From the NCBI GenBank assembly GCA_964469055.1, contig CAYXXN010000072.1:1-13798 (forward strand): 13,798 nt of DNA. The letters run 5' to 3'. Positions 13,645 to 13,798 of this stretch are shown here, piece by piece. Each line of letters begins with the position of its first letter. The stretch's first letter is position 1. Under the pieces are notes generated by a model. It worked only from the letters and a program-made list of their open reading frames with translations. It made no database searches and was not told the DNA's origin. The position numbers were made by a program, and so were the translations under genes. Source of the stretch: CAYXXN01 sp964469055 (lineage in GTDB: Bacteria > Acidobacteriota > Thermoanaerobaculia > Multivoradales > JAHEKO01).

Positions 13645-13798
13645 CGCCTCTGGTTGCCCCTCCTCCTCCTCTTGCTCGCCCTCCCCCTTCGTCTCGTGGC
13701 GAAGGAGGCTCCCCCGCAGCCCGTGGCCGCCCCGAGCGAGCCCGCCGCCGCCCGCGAGCTCGGGATCCTACTCGCTGGCGCCGGCCGCTGCTCACAGG
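13639..13798 (+). CDS. N-terminus of an exported protein, cut by the window edge
   Basis: ATG 13639 has GGAGG five bases upstream and opens a textbook signal peptide: MRRLWLPLLLLLLALPLRL, then an Ala/Pro/Glu-rich mature start. The last visible residues (AAARELGILLAGAGRCSQ) are amphipathic and could be the first helix of a TPR, but this is too short to assign. The gene follows a CRTAC1-type gene by 38 bases, as the TPR gene at 3887 follows one by 16. The two start regions are nearly identical (GGAG, then T or G, then CCTCCATG), which favours a TPR partner protein by analogy. Fifty-three codons are visible. Confidence 0.75.
   Translation, partial: MRRLWLPLLLLLLALPLRLVAKEAPPQPVAAPSEPAAARELGILLAGAGRCSQ

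Noticed and set aside
1..13798. Search for tRNA, rRNA, transposase, phage integrase, CRISPR arrays or riboswitches.
   Set aside because: Nothing recognisable was found. Coding density leaves only five intergenic gaps, all under 70 bases.

Overview
This is a strongly G+C-rich bacterial window, densely coded, with GTG used freely as a start codon. Five of the nine genes are complete, or nearly identical in plan, secreted calcium-loop beta-propeller proteins of the CRTAC1 type (FG-GAP/VCBS repeats followed by a C-terminal ASPIC/UnbV domain), and a sixth is cut by the left edge. Two separate genes encode exported tetratricopeptide (TPR) proteins, and one propeller protein carries its own N-terminal TPR domain. 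Large CRTAC1/TPR families of this kind are typical of Acidobacteriota (Thermoanaerobaculia-like genomes) and also occur in Planctomycetota, Verrucomicrobiota and Bacteroidota. Acidobacteriota is my best guess from base composition and gene content, but nothing here proves it.

Layout from left to right. (1) Positions 1-1561, minus strand: a TPR gene (704-1561) runs into a CRTAC1-type gene (707 down past the left edge); the two overlap in a GTGA. (2) Positions 1618-5512, plus strand: a CRTAC1-type lipoprotein is followed 16 bases later by an exported TPR protein. (3) Positions 5523-11607, minus strand: a three-gene operon of CRTAC1-type protein, TPR-CRTAC1 fusion and CRTAC1-type protein, joined by 22-base and 4-base overlaps. 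(4) Positions 11672 to the right edge, plus strand: a CRTAC1-type protein of a more divergent subfamily, then the signal peptide of another exported protein cut by the window edge. Blocks 1/2 and 3/4 diverge from short intergenic promoter regions of 56 and 64 bases; blocks 2/3 converge with only 10 bases between them.

All five complete propeller proteins have seven aspartate loops of the D-x-D/N-x-D type (allowing a few degenerate positions), consistent with a seven-bladed propeller holding a calcium ion in each blade. All have an export signal, so the products should act in the periplasm, at the outer membrane or outside the cell. In three of the four blocks TPR and propeller functions occur as neighbours or fused, and the fusion indicates that they work together. 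The biochemical role of the CRTAC1/ASPIC combination is not established, and I do not assign one. No mobile element, CRISPR array, tRNA or rRNA was seen.
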